Assembly: GCF_014204545.1 (NCBI RefSeq)
Contig: NZ_JACHLJ010000001.1
Span: forward strand, 1,364,001-1,428,000
Direction: 5' to 3'
Origin: Brevundimonas vesicularis
GTDB lineage: Bacteria; Pseudomonadota; Alphaproteobacteria; Caulobacterales; Caulobacteraceae
Length of the DNA: 64,000 nucleotides
In this document: positions 36,311-46,846 of the stretch, piece by piece
Numbering within the stretch: the first letter of the stretch is position 1
Layout: each line of letters opens with the position of its first letter
Notes under the pieces: model-generated
Seen by the model: only the letters and a program-made list of their open reading frames with translations
Told to the model about the DNA's origin: nothing
Databases searched by the model: none
Translations under genes and position numbers: made by a program

Positions 36311-37330
36311 GTGTCCGCCCAAGATCTGATCGACGAAGACGAAGACCCCGCGACCGGCGCGCCCGCCGAGGTGCTGCAGGCCCGCATCGACGCGGCCGGC
36401 GTTCGCCTGGACAAGGCCCTGGCCGGCGCCTTCCCCACCCTGTCACGCGCCCGGCTCCAGGCCCTGCTGGCCGAGGGCGCCGTCAGTCGCGATGGCGCGG
36501 TTCTCACCGGCGGTTCCGCCAAAGCTCAGCCCGGCCTCTATGCGGTCGCCCTGCCGCCCATCGCGCCGGCCACGCCCCAGCCCCAGGCCATCCCCCTGAT
36601 CGTCCTCTACGAGGACGCCGAGCTTATCGTCATCGACAAGCCTGCGGGCATGGCCGCCCACCCCGCGCCCGGCACGCCGGACGGCACCTTGGTCAATGCG
36701 CTGCTGGCCCATTGCGGCGACAGCCTGTCGGGCATCGGCGGCGTCGCCCGCCCCGGCATCGTCCACCGGCTGGACAAGAACACCTCCGGCGTCATGGTCG
36801 CCGCCAAGACCGACCGCGCCCACGCCGGCCTCTCCGCCCTGTTCGCTGCGCACGACATCGAGCGCACCTACATCGCCCTCACACGCGGCGCGCCGTCGCC
36901 CGCGACCGGGCGCATCCACACCCGCATCGGCCGCTCCACCTGCGATCGCAAGAAGATGGCGGTCCTCAAGGCTGGCGGTCGCGAGGCCATTACCGACTAT
37001 GTCGTTCAGGCGATCTTCGGGGAGGCCGCGAAAGCTGGCGGCGCGCCGATGGCTGCGCGTGTCGCCTGCACCCTGCACACCGGCCGCACGCATCAAATCC
37101 GCGTCCACCTCTCATCCAAGGGCGCGCCCATCCTCGGCGACGCGACCTATGGCTCGGGCAGCCCCGCCATCCCCGTTCGCACCGCCATCGCGGAAGCGGG
37201 CCTTGTGCGTCAGGCCCTTCACGCCGCCGTCCTGGGCTTTGTCCATCCTGTCACGGGCGAGGCGCTTCGCTTCGAGACCGCGCCGCCGTCCGACATGCAG
37301 CGTCTTGAAACGCGCCTCGCCGATCTCTGA
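36311..37330 (+). CDS. RluA-family 23S rRNA pseudouridine synthase (RluD-like)
   Basis: 339 aa starting with GTG. N-terminal S4-like RNA-binding region (VRLDKALAGAFPTLSRARLQALLAEG), then the catalytic domain with GIVHRLDKNTSGVMV, which carries the invariant catalytic Asp, and RTHQIRVHLSSKGAPILGD. RluD and RluC are hard to separate from the sequence alone; the N-terminal S4 domain and length favour RluD. It lies directly before rpoH. Confidence 0.93.
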   Translation: MSAQDLIDEDEDPATGAPAEVLQARIDAAGVRLDKALAGAFPTLSRARLQALLAEGAVSRDGAVLTGGSAKAQPGLYAVALPPIAPATPQPQAIPLIVLYEDAELIVIDKPAGMAAHPAPGTPDGTLVNALLAHCGDSLSGIGGVARPGIVHRLDKNTSGVMVAAKTDRAHAGLSALFAAHDIERTYIALTRGAPSPATGRIHTRIGRSTCDRKKMAVLKAGGREAITDYVVQAIFGEAAKAGGAPMAARVACTLHTGRTHQIRVHLSSKGAPILGDATYGSGSPAIPVRTAIAEAGLVRQALHAAVLGFVHPVTGEALRFETAPPSDMQRLETRLADL

Positions 37331-37353
37331 ACAGCCGCCCATTCGAGCAGGTC

Positions 37354-37382
37354 TTGAATAGCAACTGACAAAGTTCTATATA
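37354..37382 (+). promoter_or_regulatory. Housekeeping-type promoter of rpoH
   Basis: TTGAAT, 17-base spacer, TATATA. It lies about 180 bases upstream of the rpoH start, giving a long leader with a stable hairpin GTCACGC-TTTC-GTGTGAC around 37420-37437. A second, heat-induced promoter cannot be assigned with confidence. Confidence 0.6.
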
Positions 37383-37560
37383 GGACGTCGATCGGCGCGA
37401 GTGGCGCCAGGGCCACGGTCACGCTTTCGTGTGACGATCCGCCTCTAAAAATGGCGGCAACCCATCGCCACTTCACCGGTTGAGGGGTGAGACGTCGGCG
37501 CACACACCGTGGCCGATGACGAAGAGCCCGCTCGTTCAAGACGGTCGGAGGGACCAGTAT

Positions 37561-38448
37561 ATGGCTGCCAATAGTACGCTCGCGGTGATGTCGCCTGAAC
37601 AAGGCCTGTCGCGTTATCTGACGGAAATCCGCAAGTTTCCGATGCTGACCAAGGACGAGGAGTTCATGCTCGCCAAGCGTTGGTCTGAGCACCAGGACCC
37701 TGAAGCCGCCCACCGACTCGTCACCTCGCACCTTCGTCTCGTGGCCAAGATCGCCATGGGGTATCGCGGCTACGGCCTGCCGATCGGCGAAGTCATTTCC
37801 GAGGGCAACGTCGGCCTGATGCAGGCCGTCAAGAAATTCGACGCCGACAAGGGTTTCCGCCTGGCGACCTACGCCATGTGGTGGATTCGCGCCTCGATCC
37901 AGGAATACATCCTGCGCAGCTGGTCGCTCGTGAAGATGGGCACCACCGCAGCGCAGAAGAAACTGTTCTTCAACCTGCGCAAGGCCAAGAGCCAGATCTC
38001 GGCCTTCGAGGAAGGCGATCTGCATCCTGAACACCTCGCCGCCATCGCCACCAAACTGGGCGTGACGGAGGAAGAGGTCACCAACATGAACCGCCGTCTC
38101 GGCGGCGACGCTTCGCTGAACGCCCCTCTGCGCGCCGACGGCGAAAGCGAGTGGCAGGACTGGCTGGCCGATGACACGGCCGTGTCTCAGGAAACCCAGC
38201 TCGCCGACGACGAGGAAAAGGGCATCCGCATGAGCCTCCTCCAGGAGGCCATGGAAGAGCTGACCGATCGTGAGAAGCACATTCTTACGGAACGTCGCCT
38301 CAAGGACGATCCGGTCACGCTGGAAGAGCTCGCCGGCCAGTACGGCGTCTCGCGCGAGCGCGTGCGTCAGATTGAGGTCCGCGCCTTCGAGAAGCTACAG
38401 AAAGCCATGCGCGCCGCCGCCGAAGAGCGGAACCTGGTCGACGCCTGA
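37561..38448 (+). CDS. rpoH: RNA polymerase sigma-32 factor
   Basis: Heat-shock sigma factor, 295 aa. Start ATG 37561 with GGAGGG. Regions in order: region 2 (LRLVAKIAMGYRGYGLPIGEVISEGNVGLMQAV, then RLATYAMWWIRASIQEYILRSWS), the RpoH box QKKLFFNLRKAKS, and region 4 helix-turn-helix (TLEELAGQYGVSRERVRQIE). Directs transcription of chaperone and protease genes; a DnaJ-domain protein lies 4 kb away but not in the same operon. Confidence 0.97.
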   Translation: MAANSTLAVMSPEQGLSRYLTEIRKFPMLTKDEEFMLAKRWSEHQDPEAAHRLVTSHLRLVAKIAMGYRGYGLPIGEVISEGNVGLMQAVKKFDADKGFRLATYAMWWIRASIQEYILRSWSLVKMGTTAAQKKLFFNLRKAKSQISAFEEGDLHPEHLAAIATKLGVTEEEVTNMNRRLGGDASLNAPLRADGESEWQDWLADDTAVSQETQLADDEEKGIRMSLLQEAMEELTDREKHILTERRLKDDPVTLEELAGQYGVSRERVRQIEVRAFEKLQKAMRAAAEERNLVDA

Positions 38449-38455
38449 GCAACTC

Positions 38456-38487
38456 GGTCCGCTGCGGCTTCAACAGCGCGGCGGACC
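38456..38487. terminator. Hairpin between convergent rpoH and response regulator
   Basis: GGTCCGC / GCGGACC arms at the two ends of a 32-base segment. No U-run on either side; probably a weak bidirectional terminator. Confidence 0.4.
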
Positions 38488-38492
38488 ATCCA

Positions 38493-39329
38493 TCACGACG
38501 CGCGCGCCACCGGCGCCGCTTCATTGGCCGCTCTCGCAGCCGTCACCACCGTGCCGATTGGCTGGGCCAGTCCCGCCTTCGTCACCTGACCGCTGGCCAC
38601 ATAGGCCTGCAATGTCGCCACAGCCATCGCCAGTCGCGCGTCCGCCGTCTTGATGGCCAGACCATTCAGCGTCTCGGCTTGTTGGCGAATTGCGCGCGTC
38701 GCCTGCGACGGATCCTGCTCGAACTGCGACATTGCCGAAACCAGGATTCGCGACGCCTGATCGCGGATTTCGGCAGGGCCGCCTCCGGCCGCGCCATCGC
38801 TGCGGCGCTTGCGGGCGCCTGAATATTCACCTGAGTTGAACCGGCGACGATCCGGCCCGACATAGCCGACGGCCTCGATCCAAGGCCGGGGTTTCAACGT
38901 CACATTCTCGACCCGCTTGAACAGGTCGCCGGTCGTGAACGGCTTTCTTAGGAACTCGTGGATTCCGGCGTCGCGCGCGCCCTTGATCGCCGCGGCGGTC
39001 GCCTCGCCCGTCACCATGATGATCGGCGACATGCGGCACGACATGCTTGAGCGCCGAATGCGCCGCGCCAGCGTCTCGCCGTTCAGCTTGTCTCCGGACC
39101 GTTCTGTAAAGATCACGCCCGGCTCGACGTCGCGCAGCAGCTCCAGCGCGCGTTCCTCGTCACCCTCGGAATAGACCTCGCGCGCACCCATGCCCTTCAC
39201 GATGTCCGTCAGCAGTCGCGCCGACGACAGATTGGCGTCCACGATGACCACCCGACGAAGCGAGGGCTCCATGCGGCTTATGGTTCTGGCGTTTGCGGCG
39301 AACACATCAGACTCCGAAGTTGGAGCCAT
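38493..39329 (-). CDS. Atypical response regulator, receiver domain with Glu at the phosphorylation site
   Basis: 278 aa. N-terminal CheY-like receiver (about residues 25-140): RRVVIVDANLSSARLL, then PGVIFTERSGDKLNG, where the usual phospho-acceptor Asp is Glu76, then IIMVTGEAT (Thr107) and FLRKPFT (Lys129). Only one acidic residue (Asp31) is seen at the metal pocket. The C-terminal half is helical, without a recognisable DNA-binding or enzymatic domain, so the output is probably protein-protein contact. Start ATG 39329 with AAGGATA; MEPSLRR (residue 20) is an alternative. Function unknown. Confidence 0.85.
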   Translation of the reverse strand: MAPTSESDVFAANARTISRMEPSLRRVVIVDANLSSARLLTDIVKGMGAREVYSEGDEERALELLRDVEPGVIFTERSGDKLNGETLARRIRRSSMSCRMSPIIMVTGEATAAAIKGARDAGIHEFLRKPFTTGDLFKRVENVTLKPRPWIEAVGYVGPDRRRFNSGEYSGARKRRSDGAAGGGPAEIRDQASRILVSAMSQFEQDPSQATRAIRQQAETLNGLAIKTADARLAMAVATLQAYVASGQVTKAGLAQPIGTVVTAARAANEAAPVARAS

Positions 39330-39350
39330 TATCCTTACCGCCCACGGGTT

Positions 39351-39371
39351 AAGACCTGTTGAATAGGTCTT
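39351..39371. terminator. Small hairpin between purA and the response regulator
   Basis: AAGACCT-GTTGAAT-AGGTCTT. Short stem with TTTC after it on the plus strand; on the minus strand it lies after purA but lacks a U-run. Function uncertain. Confidence 0.25.
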
Positions 39372-39411
39372 TCTGCGTAGTCCGCCGCCTCACGCCGCCC
39401 CCTTCAGGGCC

Positions 39412-40707
<1,296 letters not shown>

Positions 40708-40773
40708 AACCGTCTCTCCGCACTGGAATGCGGGCGCAGCCTATAGCGAGGGAATCGTCCGATGTCTCCGTAA

Positions 40774-40949
40774 GATCCTCCCCCGTTACGGGGGAGGGGG
40801 ACCACGAAGTGGTGGAGGGGGCGAACGCCGCTTCAACAACGGGCCAAGTCGCATGAATCTGACAGACGAAGTCCGCGAGCTATCCGCCCCCTCTACCACG
40901 CTTCGCGCGGTCCCCCTCCCCCGTTCCGCTTTGCTACTCGGGGGAGGAT
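40774..40949. repeat. Type A palindromic repeat, copy 2 (serC-purA)
   Basis: Full-length copy: GATCCTCCCCCGTTACGGGGGAGG, then GGACCACGAAGTGGTGGAGG; the right half mirrors this with CCCCCTCTACCACGCTTCGC, then GGTCCCCCTCCCCC, and GGGGGAGGAT. Its last bases overlap the serC 3' end and supply that gene's last codons and stop. Confidence 0.85.
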
Positions 40950-42097
40950 TGAAGAGCCGTCTCGAAAGCCCATTCCAGCCAGGGTGTCGCCGCAACCACA
41001 TCGGCCGTCTCGACCGTGCAGCCGCACCATAGCCGAAGGCCGGGCAGCGCATTGCGATGCGGTTCCATGTCGAACACCGCCGCCTCGCCTTCCAGCAGGG
41101 CCTTGAACCGAGTGACAAAGGCCTTCTGCGCCTTGTCGTTCAACGCGGCGATCCGCGCATCGGTGAACTTCAAGCAGACGGAGGTCGTCGACCGTATCTC
41201 CGGTCGATCCGGCAGGAAGGCGATCCAGTCGGTCCGCTCCACCCATTGCGCCAACGCGGCGTAGCTGGCGTCTGTCCGTCGGATCAATTCGCTCAACCCG
41301 CCGATGTCCTTGGCCCAGCCCAGGGCGTCGATCCAGTCTTCAATGGTCACGATCGAGAAGGTGTTGATCGCCACCCCGTCCGCCAGCGCCCGATCGAACC
41401 GTCCCTTGCCGTCGGTCAGCCGCAGCAGTTTCGGAATCGCCCGATCCGGTCGGAACGTGTCCAGCCGCTCGACCGCGCGCGGCGACAGCACCATCACCCC
41501 GATACCGGCCTCTCCACCCAGCGCCTTCTGGAAGCTGAAGGTCACGACATCCAGCTTGTCCCACCGCAGCGGCATGGCGAAGGCGGCGGAGGTCGCGTCG
41601 CAGATCGCCAGCCCCTCGCGATCGTCGGCGATCCAGTCGGCGTCCGGCACGCGCACCCCCGAGGTCGTGCCATTCCACGGGAACACCACGTCCTTGGACC
41701 AATCCGCCTGGCTCAGATCAGGCAGTTCGCCCCACGGCGCCGTCAGGGCCTCGGGCTCCAGCCCCAGATGATCCTTCACGTCCGCCAGCCAGGTCAGGCC
41801 GAAGTTCTCAAACGCCACGACCTGCACCGGCCGCGCACCCAACATCCCCCACAGCGCCGCCTCGACCGCGCCTGTGTCCGACCCTGGCGTGTAGAGCATC
41901 ACATGGCTGTCGGGCACTTCCAGCACCTCGCGCGTCAGCCGCAGGGCATGCGCGAACCGCTCCACCACCTCTGGCGCGCGGATCCCACGCCCCAGCAGGT
42001 CGGACGGCAATCCGCCCAGCGCATAGCCCGGCCGCTTCGCCGTCGGCCCCGCCGAAAACCACGGCCGCGCCGGCTTCACATCAGGCTTCGTGCTCAT
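40934..42097 (-). CDS. serC: Phosphoserine aminotransferase
   Basis: PLP enzyme of serine synthesis, 387 aa, alphaproteobacterial subtype. N-terminal FSAGPTAKRPGY, and the PLP-lysine region VTFSFQKALGGEAGIGVMVLSP. RBS AAAGGA upstream of the ATG. The last few residues (SSPE) and the TAG stop come from the right end of a palindromic repeat, so the original C-terminus has been replaced. The usual partner serA is not adjacent. Confidence 0.93.
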   Translation of the reverse strand: MSTKPDVKPARPWFSAGPTAKRPGYALGGLPSDLLGRGIRAPEVVERFAHALRLTREVLEVPDSHVMLYTPGSDTGAVEAALWGMLGARPVQVVAFENFGLTWLADVKDHLGLEPEALTAPWGELPDLSQADWSKDVVFPWNGTTSGVRVPDADWIADDREGLAICDATSAAFAMPLRWDKLDVVTFSFQKALGGEAGIGVMVLSPRAVERLDTFRPDRAIPKLLRLTDGKGRFDRALADGVAINTFSIVTIEDWIDALGWAKDIGGLSELIRRTDASYAALAQWVERTDWIAFLPDRPEIRSTTSVCLKFTDARIAALNDKAQKAFVTRFKALLEGEAAVFDMEPHRNALPGLRLWCGCTVETADVVAATPWLEWAFETALQSSPE

Positions 42098-42143
42098 GCT
42101 CTTTTCCTTTGGCGCTACCGCGCTTCACGCGACTTGAGCGCGC

Positions 42144-43070
42144 TCACCGCCCCGGCGTATAGGGCCGCTTGGCCCGCCAATCCTCGGCGAAGGCGGTCAG
42201 TTCGGCATCCGGCGCATCCGGCAGCGTCACCATCACCCGCGCCAGCAGATCGCCGCGTCTGCCTTGCGCAAACGCGCCGCGGCCTTTCAGCCTCAGCACC
42301 TTGCCCGAGTTCGATCCGGCCGGCAGCGTCATCTGCACCACGCCCTCGGGCGTCGGCACCCGCACCTTGGCGCCCAGCACCGCGTCAGGCGCCGACACCG
42401 GCAGATCCATCGTCAGGTCGGCGCCGTCGCGCTTGTAGATCGGGTGCGGTTCGATCTTCAGCTCGATCAGGGCGTCGCCGTTCTCGGCCCCGCGCCCCGG
42501 CGAACCCTGACCGCGCAGGCGGATGGTCTGGCCCTCCGAGGCCCCCTTGGGAATGGTCACGTCCAGGGTGCGTCCATCCGAAAACTGGATCCGCCGCGTC
42601 GCCCCGGCGATGGCGTCTTCCAGACTGATGTCCAGCGTCGCCTTCACGTCCTGACCGCGTGAGGTGAAGTCCCGCGCGCCGCGCTGACGCCCGGCCCCGC
42701 CGAACATCCCGAACAGGTCGTCCAGATCGACGCCTTCGAAGTTGGCGCGGCCGCCCGGCCCGCCGCCTTGTCCGAACGGATTGCCGCCCTGGCCGAACGG
42801 GCTGCCGCCAGCGCGACCGCCCCCGCCGAAGCCGCGATACTGTTCGTTGCCGTCGCCGTCGATCTGGCCCGCGTCGTATTTGGCGCGCTTGTCCTTGTCG
42901 CCCAGGATGTCGAAGGCTGCCGTCACCCGCTTGAACTTGTCCTCGGTGATCTTGTCGCCGGGGTTCTTGTCGGGATGCAGCTCCTTGGCGAGCTTGCGAT
43001 ACGCCTTCTTGACCTCGTCCGCGCTCGCGCCCTTCGAAACGCCCAGTTCCTTGTAGGGGTCGCCTGCCAC
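42144..43070 (-). CDS. DnaJ C-terminal domain protein (CbpA-like co-chaperone)
   Basis: 308 aa, GTG start. J-domain at residues 1-70 with the Hsp70-activating LHPDKN tripeptide HPD, a Gly/Phe-rich linker (about residues 75-110), then two C-terminal beta-sandwich substrate domains. No zinc-finger cysteines, so it is a class B DnaJ like CbpA, not DnaJ itself. It lies 38 bases downstream of the GTA hub gene on the same strand; read-through from the GTA operon is possible. Confidence 0.93.
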   Translation of the reverse strand: MAGDPYKELGVSKGASADEVKKAYRKLAKELHPDKNPGDKITEDKFKRVTAAFDILGDKDKRAKYDAGQIDGDGNEQYRGFGGGGRAGGSPFGQGGNPFGQGGGPGGRANFEGVDLDDLFGMFGGAGRQRGARDFTSRGQDVKATLDISLEDAIAGATRRIQFSDGRTLDVTIPKGASEGQTIRLRGQGSPGRGAENGDALIELKIEPHPIYKRDGADLTMDLPVSAPDAVLGAKVRVPTPEGVVQMTLPAGSNSGKVLRLKGRGAFAQGRRGDLLARVMVTLPDAPDAELTAFAEDWRAKRPYTPGR

Positions 43071-43108
43071 GTCCGTTGTCGCTCCAGCTGAAAAAGGTCG
43101 AGAGGCCG

Positions 43109-46100
43109 TCAGTTAAGCCATGCCCCGCCCCGCGCAAAGGGCTGGACCCGTCCTATTTCGTCAGACCGCCGGATTTCCGTCTCGACTTCAGCTTCTGGGC
43201 CCCAGCCAAACCCGTCGCCCCACTGCGCCACGGCGATCCGCACCGTGTCGGTCGCACCGTCCGGCAGGTCCGCCGCTGCATAGAACGCCGACGCGCCCTC
43301 CATCTCGATTGTCCGCACCACGACATCGCCACACTGCACACGCAGCCGGAACCGCATCGGATCGACCGCTGTCGGTTCCCCATCCCAGCTGTCGCCGAAC
43401 AGCCGCGCACGCGGCGTCCATCGGATCGCCAGACCCTCGGCCGACGTCTCGACCGTCAGACCAGACGGCGACCACGGCCGATCATGCACGCCCCTCGGCA
43501 CGAACAGGGTCTCGCGGAACCCCGCGCCGCCCGGCGCCGCACCGGCCGGACCTGCGCGACAGACCAGCGGCAACCCCCGCTCGCCCCTCCCGATCTCCGC
43601 GCGCGCCAGCCGGTCGTCCAGAAACACCATGACCGACCCCGCCCCGGCGCCCGCCCGCATCTCCACCTCGGTCCCCTGCTGCCCGCGCAACAGACCCGTC
43701 AGCCGCCACGTCCCCTTCCCGACCAGCAAGGCCGACCGATACTGAACGATCTCCCAGCCCACAGCGGTCTCGACCGCCAGCGCATTGCCGCCGCCCAGCA
43801 CCGCCGCCTCGACCGCGCTTTGCGGCGCCTCGCCCTCGACCCGCACCACCACGGCGTTGGCCTCATCCCAGCGATGCCGCACGCCCGCTCCCAGCGCCTC
43901 GAGCAGCACCCCGACCGTCGCCGGCGTCTCCACATCGCCCCTCGCCGTCAGAGTCTCAGCGGTCGGCCCCGCATGCAGCCGCATCGTCCGCCAGGGCTCG
44001 GCCGCCACGGCGATCAGGGGGCGCGCGTCCGCCTCGCTCCCCATCAAGGGCGGCAGGTCCAATACCTTCAGGAACGGCGCCCCGACCACGACCGGCGTCT
44101 CGCCCCCGCGCCAGACGCCGTCATCCTCGACCGCCCGCCGGGCCGTCACCGGCTCCAACAATGCCGACGGCGTCTCGTCCGCCGTAATCCGCATCACGCG
44201 CCAGTCGTCCGACCGACCCTCCAGCCGCACCCGGTCCGCCGGCTCCAGCCGCAAGGCTTCCAGCGGCCCCAGCGCCAACGTTCTCATCTCCAGGCTCTCG
44301 CCGTCCAGCGCCCGCTGCGCCGCCGCCTTCGCCAGTCCGCTGCCGCACACTTCCGGCAAGTCCAGATCGACCCCGCCCGCCGTCGCCGCCGCATCGTCCG
44401 ACCGCACGACCACCGCCCCGGTCTGATAGTCCGCCGTCTCGTCGATGAACCGCACCCGCGCCTCGCCCGCCCTGGGCTCCAGCGTCCGCGTCGCCGTCTC
44501 CGCCGCCCCGCCATCGGGCAGGGCCAGCGCCTCGCCCGCGATCTCGACCACCGTCTCCACCCGCCCCAGGACGGCGACCTTTCCGTTCCGCTCGGCCGCC
44601 ACCGCGTCAAACGCCGCCAGCAGCGGCTCCAACGCATCGCGCGTCCGCATCGGCCGGTCGATGACGTAGCCGGCCGCCGACCCCTCGACACCCTCGATCG
44701 CCATCTCTTGGGGCGACAACCCGCCTCGCGCCAGCACCGCTTCGATCAGATCGCGCCCGTCGCCGGCCAGCCGTCCGTTCAGCCAATGCCCGGCGCGCCA
44801 CGCCCCTGCGTCGGCCCAGACATCGCCCCGCGAAGGAAACGCCGGATAGGGCCGCGCGTCCCAGCACCAGGCGTCCGCCGCCTCCAGCATTCGCCCGCCA
44901 TAGACATCCGAAACCGGATTGTTCTCAGCCGTCGCATAATGGCCCAGCACCGCTTCCAGCGCCCCCCGCTGCACTGCGTCGTCGCGCGCGCCCGTTGATC
45001 CCGGCGGCAGTCGGCTCTCACTGCTCTTCGCATCCTGAAACAGGTTCGGCGCATTGCCGCCCCGGTCCACCGCCGCGCAGCCGAACTCCGACAGCCGCAC
45101 CGGCTTCATCCCCGGAATCCAGGTCGTCGACACAGCGCTCCGTACCCCGCCCGGCCGATCATGGTGAAGGTTCGACCACCAGCCCTTCAGGTCCTTGGGC
45201 CGAAACACCCAGTCCTCGCCATACGCCCCATCGACGATGGGCGTCCTGACCTGCGCCGCCCGATCCGCCTCGCTGGCGTAGTACCAGTCGAACCCGTCCC
45301 CGCCCGCGACGCCCGCCGCCAGATAGACTGGGTCCGCCGCCCCGCCGAACGTCGCGGCATCGACCCCGCCGTCGCCGGCTCTCCAGTCCGTCAGCGGCGG
45401 ATACCAGTCGATGGACACATGATCGATGTTCGCATCGGCCCACAGCGGATCCAGATGGAACACCGCCTCCCCGCCCGACTGGCGCCCGAAATATTCGCTC
45501 CAGTCCGCCGCATAGGACAGTTTCACGCGCGGCCCGACCACCACCCGACACTCCGCCGCCAGCGCCCGGATTTGATCGACCGCCGGAAAACCTCCGGCCG
45601 CATCCCGCGTCCAGGTCACGCCCCGCATCTCCGACCCGATCAACAGGCCGTCCGCCCTCTCATCCGCCGCGATCCGGGCATAGTGCAGCGCCATCCGCCG
45701 CAAGCCCCAGTCGTCCGGCCCTCCGAACAGCGCCGCGATCTCCGCCGTCGCCCCCGCCCCATCCACGCCCGCCACACGCCCCCGCCATGGATAGCCCGGG
45801 CAGTCCATGAAGACGAACGGATACAGGGTCACCTCCAACCCCCGCGCCTTCAGCTCGCGGATCGCCTGCCGCACGCTCTCATCCGACGGCGTGCCGCCAT
45901 AGGCCGGCGCCCCGTCCACCTGACTGACCTCATAGGCCTCATCGCGCGCCACGCCCGCCACGGACCAGACCAGCGGTTCGGTTGGCTTGTCGCGCCGCTC
46001 CACCCCTGGCCGCACAACGCATTGCCCGGCCCTCAGGTCGCTGCCGAACCACCCGACCACCAGACTGACCCGCTTCAGGTTCGGCAGCTGCGCCTGAAGC

Positions 46101-46846
46101 TGGTCCAGCGACACGACCAGGTCAGCCCCACCCTCGCCATTGTGCACATTCTCCGCCGCCGTCCGCGTCAGCCCCTCGCGCCGCATCACCGCCTCGGTCG
46201 CCAGGGCGAACTCCCCCGCCCCAGGGATCAGACATACCTCCTCAAGCAAGTCCTCAAGCCGCGCCGTCTGCCCCCTCGGCCGCCGGAACACCTCGAAACT
46301 CAGCTGCGGAACCCGATCCCCGAACGGCCCCAGCGGCAGGTCCTCGAACACCACATAGGCCGTCCCGCGATACGCGGGCGCATCCCCCTCCACCGCCGCG
46401 ATCAGCGGATCCGCCGTCTGGTCCTCGCCCCCGCGATGCAGCCGCATCACGACGCCGGTCATGTCCATCAGCCGCCCGTCGGCCCAGACCCGCCCGACCC
46501 CGTCGATCTCGCCTTCGCACAGGGCCACCGCGAAGCTCAGCGAATAGACATAGTCGACCGTCTTCGGCCCGCCCTTGCCCGCCCGCCCTTTCGACTTGCC
46601 TTCCAGGAACCGCGCCGCCCAGATCACCTGACCCGTCACCCGCGCCCGCCCGAAGACGCAGGCCATCGGCGCGCCTTCCGCCGCGCCCTGAACCTTCAGT
46701 GTCTCCAGCCTCGGCCCTACCTGCCGCGCCGGACCCAGCGAGCCCACCACCCGATTGTCGATCGCCCGTCCAAGGGTCGAGCCGATCACCCGCCCGACCG
46801 GCCCGCCGACCGACTGCCCGACCGCGCTCAAAACGACTTGCGCCAT
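43109..46846 (-). CDS. GTA tail hub / baseplate protein with TIM-barrel-like domain (g15)
   Basis: 1,245 aa, the largest GTA protein (RcGTA g15 equivalent), forming the tail tip. N-terminal segment MAQVVLSAVGQSVGGPVGR with a glycine-rich helix and PMACVFGRARVTGQVIWAARF, a central glycosidase-like TIM-barrel domain (DWSEYFGRQSGGEAVFHLDPLWADANIDHVSIDWY region), and phage-tail beta domains. Start ATG 46846 directly follows the TAG of g14, with GGAGGCG as its ribosome site. Probably binds or opens the recipient cell wall; family-level inference. Confidence 0.93.
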   Translation of the reverse strand: MAQVVLSAVGQSVGGPVGRVIGSTLGRAIDNRVVGSLGPARQVGPRLETLKVQGAAEGAPMACVFGRARVTGQVIWAARFLEGKSKGRAGKGGPKTVDYVYSLSFAVALCEGEIDGVGRVWADGRLMDMTGVVMRLHRGGEDQTADPLIAAVEGDAPAYRGTAYVVFEDLPLGPFGDRVPQLSFEVFRRPRGQTARLEDLLEEVCLIPGAGEFALATEAVMRREGLTRTAAENVHNGEGGADLVVSLDQLQAQLPNLKRVSLVVGWFGSDLRAGQCVVRPGVERRDKPTEPLVWSVAGVARDEAYEVSQVDGAPAYGGTPSDESVRQAIRELKARGLEVTLYPFVFMDCPGYPWRGRVAGVDGAGATAEIAALFGGPDDWGLRRMALHYARIAADERADGLLIGSEMRGVTWTRDAAGGFPAVDQIRALAAECRVVVGPRVKLSYAADWSEYFGRQSGGEAVFHLDPLWADANIDHVSIDWYPPLTDWRAGDGGVDAATFGGAADPVYLAAGVAGGDGFDWYYASEADRAAQVRTPIVDGAYGEDWVFRPKDLKGWWSNLHHDRPGGVRSAVSTTWIPGMKPVRLSEFGCAAVDRGGNAPNLFQDAKSSESRLPPGSTGARDDAVQRGALEAVLGHYATAENNPVSDVYGGRMLEAADAWCWDARPYPAFPSRGDVWADAGAWRAGHWLNGRLAGDGRDLIEAVLARGGLSPQEMAIEGVEGSAAGYVIDRPMRTRDALEPLLAAFDAVAAERNGKVAVLGRVETVVEIAGEALALPDGGAAETATRTLEPRAGEARVRFIDETADYQTGAVVVRSDDAAATAGGVDLDLPEVCGSGLAKAAAQRALDGESLEMRTLALGPLEALRLEPADRVRLEGRSDDWRVMRITADETPSALLEPVTARRAVEDDGVWRGGETPVVVGAPFLKVLDLPPLMGSEADARPLIAVAAEPWRTMRLHAGPTAETLTARGDVETPATVGVLLEALGAGVRHRWDEANAVVVRVEGEAPQSAVEAAVLGGGNALAVETAVGWEIVQYRSALLVGKGTWRLTGLLRGQQGTEVEMRAGAGAGSVMVFLDDRLARAEIGRGERGLPLVCRAGPAGAAPGGAGFRETLFVPRGVHDRPWSPSGLTVETSAEGLAIRWTPRARLFGDSWDGEPTAVDPMRFRLRVQCGDVVVRTIEMEGASAFYAAADLPDGATDTVRIAVAQWGDGFGWGPEAEVETEIRRSDEIGRVQPFARGGAWLN

